Assembly: GCF_001708505.1 (NCBI RefSeq)
Contig: NZ_CP015992.1
Span: forward strand, 1,798,001 to 1,862,000
From: Pseudomonas sp. TCU-HL1
GTDB lineage: Bacteria > Pseudomonadota > Gammaproteobacteria > Pseudomonadales > Pseudomonadaceae
Length of the DNA: 64,000 nt
Direction of reading: 5' to 3'
A program made the translations under genes and the position numbers. A model generated the notes under the pieces. That model was not told where the DNA came from. It ran no database searches and was given only the letters and a program-made list of their open reading frames with translations. Shown here piece by piece: positions 16,468-24,806 of the stretch (positions are counted from its first letter, which is position 1; each line of letters opens with the position of its first letter).

Positions 16468-16685
16468 GCTCTGTACGAAAAGTGCCTGCGGGCTTCGCGC
16501 GTGATGCTGCGTTGAAATCGGCCTCGTGCGCGAGTCCGATCAGAATGCTCATTTACAACGCGTAAACTGCGCTTCTTCGGCCGATTGACTCGCTCGCGCT
16601 CGCCCTTCGGGACAGCCTTCTGCTGTTACTCCCGATGGTCGTTGCGCCTTGCCTGACCTTCGCTCGACGACTTTTCGTACAAACC
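16468..16685 (-). mobile_element. 218-bp MITE, copy 1 (IS5-like ends)
   Basis: Ends are GCTCTGTACGAAAAGT and, on the other strand, GGTTTGTACGAAAAGT, forming 16-bp imperfect terminal inverted repeats. It contains no transposase. It is near-identical, in the opposite orientation, to 43735-43952. Flanks are CTAG (16464-16467) and CTAA (16686-16689); both fit the YTAR target of the IS5 subgroup, but they are not identical to one another. The right flank contains the stop codon of the GlxA-type regulator. Confidence 0.8.
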
Positions 16686-17654
16686 CTAATAGCGAGCAAA
16701 GCGCTGTCGATATTGCGCTGGAGTGAAACCGGTCAGCTCCTTGAACATCCTGCGCATGTTGGAGTCGCTGCTGAAGCCCAGTTCGGCACTGATCGTACTG
16801 ATAGGAGCTGAGGTCAGGGTGAGGCGTTCGCCGGCCTGGCCTAGTTTGATACGACGCGCGTAGCTACCGGCGGCGACTCCTATTTCGCTCCTGACCTTGC
16901 GTGCCAGCGTACGTTCGGACGTGCCCAGTTCGTCCGCCAGCTTTTGAAGGGTGATCTGCTCGGCGGGCAGCCTTTCCACTAGCGCGTGCATTCGCCGCAG
17001 TAGCGGACTGGGTTGTTCGATGAGGCTGATGGCCTGGAAAGCGTCATGCGACTGCGCGGGGCGCGGGAGCACCATCAGCCTGGTGAGGTCGCGGAATATT
17101 TCGGCGCTGACGTGCTGCTCGATCAGCGACTGGGCGATCGGCAGGTAGCCGTTGACCCCACTCGCGGTGGCGTTGCGTTCGTTAAATATGCTGTTTCTCT
17201 CGCTCTGCCAGCCGACCTTGGGATAGCGCTTGAGCAGGGTGTCCGCCAGCCACCAGGTCACGGTCGCCGGTTGACCATTGAGACATCCGCTGGCGGCGGC
17301 CAAGCAGACGCCCACGCAGTAGCTCCACACTTTGCAGCGCTTGCCGAGTCTTGCCAGGGCGGCCAGGAGGTCGGCATTGGCAGTCAGGGCCGCCTCGACA
17401 TGCTGCGGGGATTCCGCCCAGAAGCCAGGTATCAGGATTGCGTCGAGCGCACGGTCGGCAATGGCATGCGTGGCTTGCAGGACCAGGCTGTGCGCACATT
17501 CGACCGGGCCGCTGTGCACACCAACAAAGTGCGTTTCGAAGAGGCAGAGCCCGGTTCGCCGATTGGTGGCATGCAGCATGTCGGCAAAGGCGAGCAGCCC
17601 TGCCGGCATGCAGCCGGGGAAGAGGAGAAGGCCGATCTGAAGAGGGCTGGGCAT
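16686..17654 (-). CDS. GlxA-type transcriptional regulator (DJ-1/PfpI-like domain plus AraC HTH)
   Basis: About 322 residues from the ATG at 17654; ATGs at 17690 and 17744 are alternatives without better ribosome sites. The N-terminal two-thirds is a DJ-1/PfpI-like amidotransferase fold (IGLLLFPGCMPAGLLAFADM, SYCVGVCLAAASG with the nucleophile-elbow Cys, and TVTWWLADTLLKRYP). The C-terminal domain is an AraC double HTH (ITLQKLADELGTSERTLARK, then ISTISAELGFSSDSNMRRMF). It diverges from the metallo-hydrolase gene with 91 bp between, the usual layout of a regulator and its target. Its TAG stop lies in the target-site sequence of the MITE. Confidence 0.8.
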   Translation of the reverse strand: MPSPLQIGLLLFPGCMPAGLLAFADMLHATNRRTGLCLFETHFVGVHSGPVECAHSLVLQATHAIADRALDAILIPGFWAESPQHVEAALTANADLLAALARLGKRCKVWSYCVGVCLAAASGCLNGQPATVTWWLADTLLKRYPKVGWQSERNSIFNERNATASGVNGYLPIAQSLIEQHVSAEIFRDLTRLMVLPRPAQSHDAFQAISLIEQPSPLLRRMHALVERLPAEQITLQKLADELGTSERTLARKVRSEIGVAAGSYARRIKLGQAGERLTLTSAPISTISAELGFSSDSNMRRMFKELTGFTPAQYRQRFARY

Positions 17655-17745
17655 GGCGGTAAATGAATCAATTGTGTCTGATTCTGCCATTATGGTCGCT
17701 GCTGCGGATCGGCACCATGAAGCCACGCCTGAGGAGGGCTTCATG

Positions 17746-18522
17746 ATGAAGATTCAGCAGATCCGCAACGCGACGATCATTCTCGAACTGGGTCCCCATC
17801 GCATCCTTGTTGATCCGATGCTTGCACGCAAAGGCGCGCTTCCCCCGCTACGGGTGTTTTCCGCGCGGCAGAGAAACCCACTGGTCGAGCTGCCGGATTC
17901 GGCAGCGCAAGCACTCGAGTCTGTGACCCACTGCCTGATCACGCACTGCCAGAAAGGGCACTTTGATCACCTGGACCGGGCGGCCAAGCGTTGGCTGAGG
18001 GAACGGCAGATTCCGGTCATCTGCACGCCACATGACGCGCCATATCTGGCGGCGCGGGGCCTTAACGTCCAGCCGCTGCCGGAGGATCACGAGGCGCCGA
18101 GCCCGTTCCTGGGCGGTTGGATTCGCACGGTCCGCTGTACCCACGGGGAGGGCCTGATCGGCAAGCTGATGGAGCATGGCGTCGGCTATCTGATCGAAGT
18201 ATCCGGTGAGCCCAGCCTCTATTTGGCGGGCGACACGTTGCTGACGCCCACCGTTCGCGAGCTCGTGCTGCAGCATCAGCCTCGGATCAGCGTTGTTCCT
18301 GCCGGCGGGGCGCGCTTCGACGTCGGCAACGACATCATCATGGGCGTGGATGACGTGCTCGAGTTCACTCGACTGAGCCTCGGGACCGTTGTCGCGAATC
18401 ACCTTGAAGCCATCAGTCATTGTCCCGTCACTCGTGAGGGGCTGGCTGATGCGGCGACCGAGGCTGATGTCGCGCACCGGTTGCTCATTCCAGCCGATGG
18501 GCAGGTACTGGACTTGAGTTAG
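17746..18522 (+). CDS. Metallo-beta-lactamase-fold hydrolase (UlaG-like)
   Basis: 258 residues. GAGGAGGG at 17731-17738 decides for the ATG at 17746 over 17743. The fold signs are RNATIILELGPHRILVDPML near the N-terminus, THCQKGHFDHLD (metal-binding His/Asp cluster, here with a spacing unlike the strict HxHxDH), SLYLAGDTLL (metal-bridging Asp) and VVANHLEAISHCPVTRE near the C-terminus. It is a cytoplasmic, metal-dependent hydrolase of unknown substrate. It is divergent from the GlxA-type regulator. Confidence 0.75.
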   Translation: MKIQQIRNATIILELGPHRILVDPMLARKGALPPLRVFSARQRNPLVELPDSAAQALESVTHCLITHCQKGHFDHLDRAAKRWLRERQIPVICTPHDAPYLAARGLNVQPLPEDHEAPSPFLGGWIRTVRCTHGEGLIGKLMEHGVGYLIEVSGEPSLYLAGDTLLTPTVRELVLQHQPRISVVPAGGARFDVGNDIIMGVDDVLEFTRLSLGTVVANHLEAISHCPVTREGLADAATEADVAHRLLIPADGQVLDLS

Positions 18523-18583
18523 TGCACTTTCTCAATGCGGATGCTCCATGCAGGCGCCGCCGGGCGGCGGCGCCTTGGAACCG

Positions 18584-18865
18584 TCAGTCCTGGCGGCTGG
18601 TGACTTCCAGCAGGTGGTAGCCGAACTGGGTCTTCACCGGGCCTTGCACCACGTTCAGCGGGGCGCTGAATACGACGGCGTCGAATTCCTTGACCATCTG
18701 GCCGCGGCCAAAGGAGCCGAGGTTGCCGCCGTCGCGGCTGGAGGGGCAGGTGGAGTGTTGCTTGGCGACTTCGGCGAAGTCGGCGCCGGCTTCGATGGCG
18801 GCTTTGAGTTCGTTGCACTTGGCTTCGGTGGAAACCAGGATGTGGCGGGCGGTGGCGCGTGCCAT
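18584..18865 (-). CDS. ppiC: Parvulin-type peptidyl-prolyl cis-trans isomerase
   Basis: 93 residues, a stand-alone parvulin domain like E. coli PpiC. ARHILVSTEAKCNEL, FAEVAKQHSTCPSSRDGGNL, FGRGQMVKEFDAVVF and VKTQFGYHLLEVT cover the whole fold, including the paired His residues of the active site. There is no signal peptide, so it is cytoplasmic. The start is ATG 18865, after AAGGAG. It is monocistronic. Confidence 0.9.
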   Translation of the reverse strand: MARATARHILVSTEAKCNELKAAIEAGADFAEVAKQHSTCPSSRDGGNLGSFGRGQMVKEFDAVVFSAPLNVVQGPVKTQFGYHLLEVTSRQD

Positions 18866-18976
18866 GGTGGGGTACTCCTTGTTCGTTGAGGGGGCAGAGA
18901 CTAGCGGAATTGATGGGCGTTTCAAGGTGCTTGGTCGGCAGCAAGGCTGCTGGCCGATCCTGCGCACCGGCGCAAC

Positions 18977-19870
18977 TCAGTGCGCATGCGCCTGGGCGGT
19001 CAGCCACTCCACCAGTTCGCGCAGTTGCGGGCTGGGACCGGGGCGCTCGGGGTAGACCAGGAAGTAGGCGCCACCCGTGGGCACCTTGAGCTCGAAGGGC
19101 GCCACCAGGCGGCCGGTCGCGAGGTCTTCGCCGATCAGCGCCCAGTCGCCCAGGGCTACACCATTGCCCTGGGCCGCGACGGACAGGGCCAGGTCGAGGG
19201 TGTCGAAGTGGTGCCCGCTACCGAGCTTGTGGAGGGTTGCACCGGCGGCCAGGAGCCAGGTTTTCCAGTCCTGGTCATCGCGGGTCGGGTGCAGCAGGGT
19301 GTGCCGGGCCAGGTCGGCGGCGCTGGTGAGCGGCACGGGGCCGTCCATCAGTTGCTGGGAACACACGGGTGTGAGCTGTTCATCGAACAGGTGGTGGGCG
19401 ACCTGGGCGGTGCCGGGCTGGGTGCCGTAGATCACTGCGGCGTCGAACTCTTCACGGCGGAAATCCACGCCGTACTGCACGGTGGTGGTCAGCTCCACCG
19501 GCACGTCCGGGCGTTCGGCCTGCCATTGCATCAGGCGCGGCAGGAGCCAGCGCATCACGCAGGTGGGGGCCTTGAGTTGCAGGGCTTCGCGCTTTGCGCC
19601 GACTTGTTCGACGGCCTCATCGATCAGGGTGAAGACCTGCTGAATGCGTGGCAGCAGCTCACGCCCCTGGGCGGTGAGGCTGAGCCCTCGCGCCTGGCGC
19701 TGGAACAGCGGGTAGCCCAGGTGGCTTTCCAGCCCGGAGATCTGCCGGCTCACGGCGCCCTGGGTGAGGTGCAGCAGTTCGGCGGCGCGGGTGAAGTTGC
19801 AGCATTGGGCGGTGACCAGGAAGGTATGCAGCGCAGGCAGCGGCGGGAGGCGTTTCATCTGGGCAGCCAT
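18977..19870 (-). CDS. LysR-family transcriptional regulator (GcvA-like)
   Basis: About 297 residues. The N-terminal winged HTH reads LHTFLVTAQCCNFTRAAELL, then HLTQGAVSRQISGLE; the effector domain follows (APTCVMRWLLPRLMQWQAER is typical of the GcvA group). The start at 19870 or 19858 is uncertain, since neither has a clear ribosome site. It diverges from the aldehyde dehydrogenase, with about 180 bp between the starts, and is the natural candidate regulator of that gene and of the transporter operon beyond. Confidence 0.85.
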   Translation of the reverse strand: MAAQMKRLPPLPALHTFLVTAQCCNFTRAAELLHLTQGAVSRQISGLESHLGYPLFQRQARGLSLTAQGRELLPRIQQVFTLIDEAVEQVGAKREALQLKAPTCVMRWLLPRLMQWQAERPDVPVELTTTVQYGVDFRREEFDAAVIYGTQPGTAQVAHHLFDEQLTPVCSQQLMDGPVPLTSAADLARHTLLHPTRDDQDWKTWLLAAGATLHKLGSGHHFDTLDLALSVAAQGNGVALGDWALIGEDLATGRLVAPFELKVPTGGAYFLVYPERPGPSPQLRELVEWLTAQAHAH

Positions 19871-20048
19871 GACGTGAGGACATGGCAAGTATGACAAATT
19901 TTGCCTTGTCATGGCCGCCGCCCGACGGGTCCAATTGCGCAACCTACCTGCCCCAGCTCTTGCTGCCGCGCGCATCCCGTATCACGGCGCGCCATTGTCA
20001 TCCGCGCCGATTGCAGGTTCGGCGGCCCAGAATCGACGGAATCATGCA

Positions 20049-21512
20049 ATGCAGAACACGCTCCCGACCTACACCGAAACCCTCGCAGGCGTTTATATCG
20101 ATGGCCAGTGGCTGACCGGCGGCGCCGAGCTTGCGGTGATCAACCCGGCCACCGAAGAACACTTGGCGACGCTTGGCACCGGTGACGCCGCCAGTGTCGA
20201 GCAGGCTGTGCAGGCCGCCGGCAACGCCTTCCCGGCCTGGGCCCGCAGCAGCGGTGCCGAGCGCGGTGCTGTGCTGCGCCGTATTGCCGAGGGTGTGCGT
20301 CAGCGCCGCGAAACCCTGATCCAGCTGCAGTCCGCCAACAACGGCAAGCCGTTGTTCGAGGCAGCCATCGATGTGGACGATGTGATCGGCACCTTCGAGT
20401 ACTACGCCGGCCTGGCCGAAGGCCTCGATGCCCAGCAGGACCGCCCGATCGAGCTGCCCACCGAAGACTTCGCCGCGCGTCTGCGCCGTGAGCCCTATGG
20501 TGTCGTGGGCCTGATCGTGCCCTGGAACTTCCCCATGGTGACCACCGCCTGGAAACTCGCCCCGGCCCTGGCCGCCGGTTGCACCGTGGTGCTCAAGCCC
20601 TCTGAAGTGACGCCGCTGCCGGAACTGGAACTGGCGCGCATCATCCATGAAGCCGGCTTGCCGGCTGGTGTGCTCAACATTGTGTGCGGCACCGGCCTGG
20701 CGGTTGGCGCGCCTCTGTCGTCCCACCCGAAGGTGGCCAAGGTGTCCTTCACCGGCAGCAATGCCGTGGGTGTGCAGGTGATGCAGCGCGCGGCGGAAAC
20801 CGTGAAGGGCGTCAGCCTGGAGCTGGGCGGCAAGTCGTCGCTGCTGGTGCTGCAGGACGCCGACCTGGAGCTGGCGGTTGAGCTCGCTTGTGGTGGTGCA
20901 TTCTTCAATGCCGGGCAGATGTGCTCGGCCACCAGCCGCGTGCTGGTTGCCGAGCCGTTGGTGGCGGATTTCCTGGCGCGGGTGCAGGCCCGTGCTGAGG
21001 CCACCAAGGTGGGTGACCCCTTCAGTGAGGGGGTGGAGATGGGCGCCCTGGTGAACCAGGCGCAATACCAGCGGGTGCGTGGCCACATCGAGCGCGGCAT
21101 TGCCTCCGGTGCGCGCCTGGTGTGCGGTGGCGAGCGTCCGGCGGAATTGGAGCGCGGCTACTTCCTGAGGCCTACCGTGTTCGCCGATGTGCCGCAGGAC
21201 AGCGCCCTGTGGAACGAGGAGATCTTCGGCCCGGTGCTTTGCGTACGCAGCTTCGCCACAGAGGAAGAGGCTATCGAACTGGCGAACGACAGCGAATTCG
21301 GCCTGGTGGCCAGCGTGGTGAGCCGCAACCTCGAAGCGGCTGAGCGCGTGGCCAATGGCCTGCAGGCCGGCATGGTGTGGATCAACTCGCCGCAGGTGAT
21401 CTTCCCGCAGACCGCCTGGGGTGGTTACAAGCAGAGCAGCATCGGCCGCGAGCTCGGCCCGTGGGGTCTCTCCGCCTTCCAGGAAATCAAGCACGTGGTA
21501 CGGGCGGTCTGA
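20049..21512 (+). CDS. NAD(P)-dependent aldehyde dehydrogenase (betaine-aldehyde / aminoaldehyde type)
   Basis: 487 residues, full length for the ALDH superfamily. It shows PWNFPMVTTAWKLAPALAAG (cofactor site), FTGSNAVG, the general base Glu in SLELGGKSS, the nucleophile Cys in FFNAGQMCSATSRV, and EIFGPVL. Overall it resembles BetB and gamma-aminobutyraldehyde-type dehydrogenases, suggesting an amino- or ammonio-aldehyde substrate. That fits the polyamine-type ABC transporter encoded next, at 21844-25862. The start is ATG 20049. It is divergent from the LysR regulator. Confidence 0.85.
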   Translation: MQNTLPTYTETLAGVYIDGQWLTGGAELAVINPATEEHLATLGTGDAASVEQAVQAAGNAFPAWARSSGAERGAVLRRIAEGVRQRRETLIQLQSANNGKPLFEAAIDVDDVIGTFEYYAGLAEGLDAQQDRPIELPTEDFAARLRREPYGVVGLIVPWNFPMVTTAWKLAPALAAGCTVVLKPSEVTPLPELELARIIHEAGLPAGVLNIVCGTGLAVGAPLSSHPKVAKVSFTGSNAVGVQVMQRAAETVKGVSLELGGKSSLLVLQDADLELAVELACGGAFFNAGQMCSATSRVLVAEPLVADFLARVQARAEATKVGDPFSEGVEMGALVNQAQYQRVRGHIERGIASGARLVCGGERPAELERGYFLRPTVFADVPQDSALWNEEIFGPVLCVRSFATEEEAIELANDSEFGLVASVVSRNLEAAERVANGLQAGMVWINSPQVIFPQTAWGGYKQSSIGRELGPWGLSAFQEIKHVVRAV

Positions 21513-21524
21513 CGCCTGCCTTCG

Positions 21525-21566
21525 TTGTGGGAGCGATTTCAATCGCGAATGAATTCGCTCCCACAG
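21525..21566. repeat. REP palindrome
   Basis: TGTGGGAGCGATTTCAATCG followed by CGAATGAATTCGCTCCCACA: a near-perfect inverted repeat of about 42 bp. The left arm carries the GATTTCAATCGC variant. Confidence 0.8.
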
Positions 21567-21679
21567 GACCACCAGTTGAGGCCCGGCATGGCGCCGCTGG
21601 TGGATGGAAAAGCGCCATCCACCCGACATTTCGACCACCCGCTGTGTGTCCCCTTAGCGGAAACAGCATGAAACCCAAC

Positions 21680-21703
21680 AAGGCCGCCTTCGGGCGGCCT
21701 TGT
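21680..21703 (+). terminator. Hairpin, probable terminator of the aldehyde dehydrogenase unit
   Basis: A 10-bp stem CAAGGCCGCC/GGCGGCCTTG with a TTCG tetraloop. There is no T-run after it, so termination may be weak. The remaining 140 bp up to 21844 should hold the promoter of the ABC operon; I see no clear box. Confidence 0.55.
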
Positions 21704-21843
21704 CATGTCTGCTCTCCAGCCATGCGCGGAGGACATGGCTCCGATGACGAATTTTCGATTGTTGCGCTCTCTGGTGCGTCGCAGGATGACCGCGCCGGGC
21801 ACAACGCGGCCGCAGCTCCATACAAGAACAAAAGGAGTCCTCA

Positions 21844-22947
21844 ATGGGCGAGCATGATCTGAGCAGAAGAAATTTCATCAAGACGGTAGGTGTCGCTTCG
21901 GTGGCCGCCGCCACCTTGTCGATGCCGTTTATCCGGGCCAGCGCCAGCGATACCCGCTTCCAGGGCAAGACCCTGCGACTGCTGACCTGGTCGGACGACA
22001 CCGGGCTTGCGGCACTGCGCAACATCGCGGCCACCTTCGAGGCCAAGACCGGCGCCAAGGTGATCGCCGACCGCACTGGCAGCACCTCGGAAATGGTCGC
22101 CAAGCTGAAGGCCGGTGGTGATCGTCCGCAGTACGACATCATCACCCTCGCCGGGGTGGGCGCCGAAGGCCTGGCCACTGCCGGGCTGCTGGAAAAACCC
22201 GACCTCAACCGCATTCCCAACCTGAAGGACGTGCCCGCCCAGTACCAGACTGGCGCCAACGGCCACGGCATCGGCTACCTGCTGTGGTGCAACAGCCTGG
22301 TCTACAACACGCGCACCGTGAAGGACGTACCGGACAGCTATGCCGCGCTCTGGGACCCGGCCTACGAAGGCCGCCTGTTCCTGCCGCCGCCGAACTGGAC
22401 CGAGGCCATGGACCTGATCATCATCGCGGCCAAACTGGCCGGTGGTGACGTGCACAACATCGAGCCGGGCTTCAAGAAGCTGGAAGAGCTGAAGGACCGC
22501 GTGATGACCCTGGGCGAGAACCCCAACCAGATCGCCGAGCTGTTCCGCACCAACTCCCTGGACATGGGCGGCCTCTACGCCCCGGCGTTCTTCCCCAAGC
22601 AAATCCGCGACCCCGCCTACAGCCTGGGCGCCACCTTCGGCATGAAGGAAGGCTTCTACACCGACCTGATGCTCTCGGTCATGCCCAAGCACCGTCCGGG
22701 CGATACGGACCTCGCCTACGCCTTCCTCGACCATTCGCTGGACCCGCTGGTGCAGGGCAAGATGGCCGAAGACATCTTCAACGGCCCGGTCAACGCCAAG
22801 GCGATCATCTCTGCCGAGGCGCGCAAGAGCCCCTTCATCCTCACGCCGGAACAGATCGCAGAGAAGGCGATCATGCACGACAACGCCTTCCTCGCCACGG
22901 TCCACGACCAGTGGATTCGCCGCTACACGGAAATCTTCTCTTCCTGA
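21844..22947 (+). CDS. Tat-exported substrate-binding protein of a polyamine-type ABC transporter
   Basis: 367 residues. The N-terminus LSRRNFIKTVGVASVAAATL is a twin-arginine signal (SRRNFxK) rather than a Sec signal, so the protein is folded before export. The body is a PotD/PotF-like periplasmic binding protein (LRLLTWSDDTGLAALRNIAA, YDIITLAGVGAEGL and YAALWDPAYEGRLFLPP). AAGGAG precedes the ATG at 21844. It is first in a four-gene transport operon. The ligand is probably a small cation such as a polyamine or betaine-like compound, inferred from the transporter type and the neighbouring ALDH. Confidence 0.85.
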   Translation: MGEHDLSRRNFIKTVGVASVAAATLSMPFIRASASDTRFQGKTLRLLTWSDDTGLAALRNIAATFEAKTGAKVIADRTGSTSEMVAKLKAGGDRPQYDIITLAGVGAEGLATAGLLEKPDLNRIPNLKDVPAQYQTGANGHGIGYLLWCNSLVYNTRTVKDVPDSYAALWDPAYEGRLFLPPPNWTEAMDLIIIAAKLAGGDVHNIEPGFKKLEELKDRVMTLGENPNQIAELFRTNSLDMGGLYAPAFFPKQIRDPAYSLGATFGMKEGFYTDLMLSVMPKHRPGDTDLAYAFLDHSLDPLVQGKMAEDIFNGPVNAKAIISAEARKSPFILTPEQIAEKAIMHDNAFLATVHDQWIRRYTEIFSS

Positions 22948-23042
22948 TGCAGCCACGGCGTCTGCCGTGAATCGCGCCGGGCGGCTGGCCTTGGGCTGTC
23001 CGTCCGGACGCGTGGTTTCCCTGTTCTGACGAGACGAGCGAT

Positions 23043-23951
23043 ATGGAACACATTGATCTGACCGAACCGGTCGGCGCGGCACCTCTGCGCCCGACAAAGG
23101 CGGTTTCCCCTACTGTGCGGGCCTGGCTCTTCCTGACTCCTTCTATGCTGTTCCTGGCCGTGCTGGTGGCCGCCAGCCTGCTGGTGCTGCGCATGAGCAT
23201 CGGCGAGAAGGGTGCGGAGTGGAGCGGGTTCAGCCTGGCCAGCTATGCCCAACTGGCCGAGCCCTACTACCTGAAATCCCTGTTGCTGACCTTGCGCCTG
23301 GCGCTCTTCAGTGCGCTGATCGCGGTGGCCCTGGCGATCCCGGTGAGCTATTGCATGTCGCGCCTGCAGTCGCCATTCCTGCGCCGGGTGTTCCTGGCCG
23401 CGGTGCTCCTGCCGTTGCTGGTGAACCTGCTGCTGCAAAGCTACGGCTGGCTGGTGATCCTCGGTCCGGCCGGCATGCTCAACCAGGCATTGATGGGGCT
23501 GGGGCTGATCGACCGACCGATAATGCTGCTCTACAACCAGACCGGCGTGTTGATGGGGCTGGTGCAGACGGCCTTCCCGCTGGCGGTGTTGCCCATCGCC
23601 AGCGCCATGCGCGGCGTGTCGCGCACCTACGAAGAGGCGGCCGCGACCCTGGGCGCCAGCCGCGTGCGGGTGTTCTGCCAGGTGGTATTGCCGATGAGCC
23701 TGCCGGGTATTTTCACCGGCGCCACCCTGGTGTTCGCCTACAACGCCAGTAGCTTCGTGGTGCCGCTGCTGCTCGGTGGGCGGCGCGTGCCGATGCTGGC
23801 GGTGATGGTGCATGACCAGATCGCGCCGCTGATGAACTGGCCCGCGGCTTCCGCCGCCGGCGTGGTGCTGATCGTTACCACCCTGGCGATCATGACCTTT
23901 TCCGAGTACGTCACTGGCCGTCGCCGCCGCATGCTGGAGGCTTCGCAATGA
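23043..23951 (+). CDS. ABC transporter permease (PotB type)
   Basis: 302 residues with six membrane helices. The cytoplasmic EAA loop that docks the ATPase is EEAAATLGASRVRVFCQVVL. The N-terminal 27 residues are a soluble extension. Its stop overlaps the start of the second permease (ATGA at 23948-23951), indicating translational coupling. Confidence 0.88.
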   Translation: MEHIDLTEPVGAAPLRPTKAVSPTVRAWLFLTPSMLFLAVLVAASLLVLRMSIGEKGAEWSGFSLASYAQLAEPYYLKSLLLTLRLALFSALIAVALAIPVSYCMSRLQSPFLRRVFLAAVLLPLLVNLLLQSYGWLVILGPAGMLNQALMGLGLIDRPIMLLYNQTGVLMGLVQTAFPLAVLPIASAMRGVSRTYEEAAATLGASRVRVFCQVVLPMSLPGIFTGATLVFAYNASSFVVPLLLGGRRVPMLAVMVHDQIAPLMNWPAASAAGVVLIVTTLAIMTFSEYVTGRRRRMLEASQ

Positions 23952-24793
23952 GCAATCCTTTCCGTACCCACGCGGCGCTACCGGGGGAAACCGGCCGCTT
24001 CGCGATGATTCTTTCCGGCGTGATCCTGTTGCTGGCGGTGCTGCCGATCCTGACCATGATCGTGATGTCCTTCAGCGGCGCGTCGAACCTCGATTTCCCG
24101 CCGTCGAACTACAGCCTGCAATGGTACGAGGCGGCCTGGCGCACCTTCGTCTCGCCTGATGCCAGCGATGTGCTGAGCCTGGGCCAGGCGCTGACCACCA
24201 GCCTGCTGGTGTCCTGCCTGACCATGGTGCTGGCCACCCTGGTCGCGGTGCCGGCGTCTTACGCGTTGACCCGCTGCGAGTTCCGTGGCAAGGCCGTGGC
24301 GCTGCAACTGATGTCGCTGCCGCTGGTGTTCCCCATGGTGGTGCTGGGGCTGGCGCTGCTGCTGGTGTTCGACAGCCTGCCGTTCCACATGGATACCTCG
24401 CGGCTGGTGATCGCCCACGTAATCCTCGCCCTGCCCTTTGTGGTGAAGAACTGCACGGCGGCCATGGTTTCCATCGGTACCGAGGTGGAGGAGGCCGCGC
24501 AGATGCTCGGCGCATCGCCGCTGCGGGCGATCCGCGATGTGGTGGTGCCGCTGATGCGCTCGGGCATCCTGGCCGGGATGCTGCTGGCCTTCATCGTGTC
24601 GTTCAACGAGTTCACCGTTACCTACTTCCTCTACAACATCGATGTGATGACCGTGCCGATCTGGATGTACAGCCGCACCGTGTCGTCTCTCGATCCCACC
24701 GTATTTTCCTTTGCCGTGCTGATCGTGCTGATCGACTTCGCCCTGATCTGGGCGCTGGAGAAGCTGGTTGGCGATGGCGGCGTGTCTTTCTGA
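23948..24793 (+). CDS. ABC transporter permease (PotC type)
   Basis: 281 residues, six helices. The EAA loop is EEAAQMLGASPLRAIRDVVV, and the periplasmic insert FSGASNLDFPPSNYSLQWYE is typical of PotC-like permeases. It starts within the stop of the preceding permease. The ATPase gene follows after 13 bp. Confidence 0.88.
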   Translation: MSNPFRTHAALPGETGRFAMILSGVILLLAVLPILTMIVMSFSGASNLDFPPSNYSLQWYEAAWRTFVSPDASDVLSLGQALTTSLLVSCLTMVLATLVAVPASYALTRCEFRGKAVALQLMSLPLVFPMVVLGLALLLVFDSLPFHMDTSRLVIAHVILALPFVVKNCTAAMVSIGTEVEEAAQMLGASPLRAIRDVVVPLMRSGILAGMLLAFIVSFNEFTVTYFLYNIDVMTVPIWMYSRTVSSLDPTVFSFAVLIVLIDFALIWALEKLVGDGGVSF

Positions 24794-24806
24794 GTCGAGG
24801 TGAAGC

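Noticed and set aside
19998..21638. 546-codon minus-strand frame opposite the aldehyde dehydrogenase
   Set aside because: Shadow of a gene with intact catalytic Cys and Glu; His/Gln-rich composition is typical of antisense frames.
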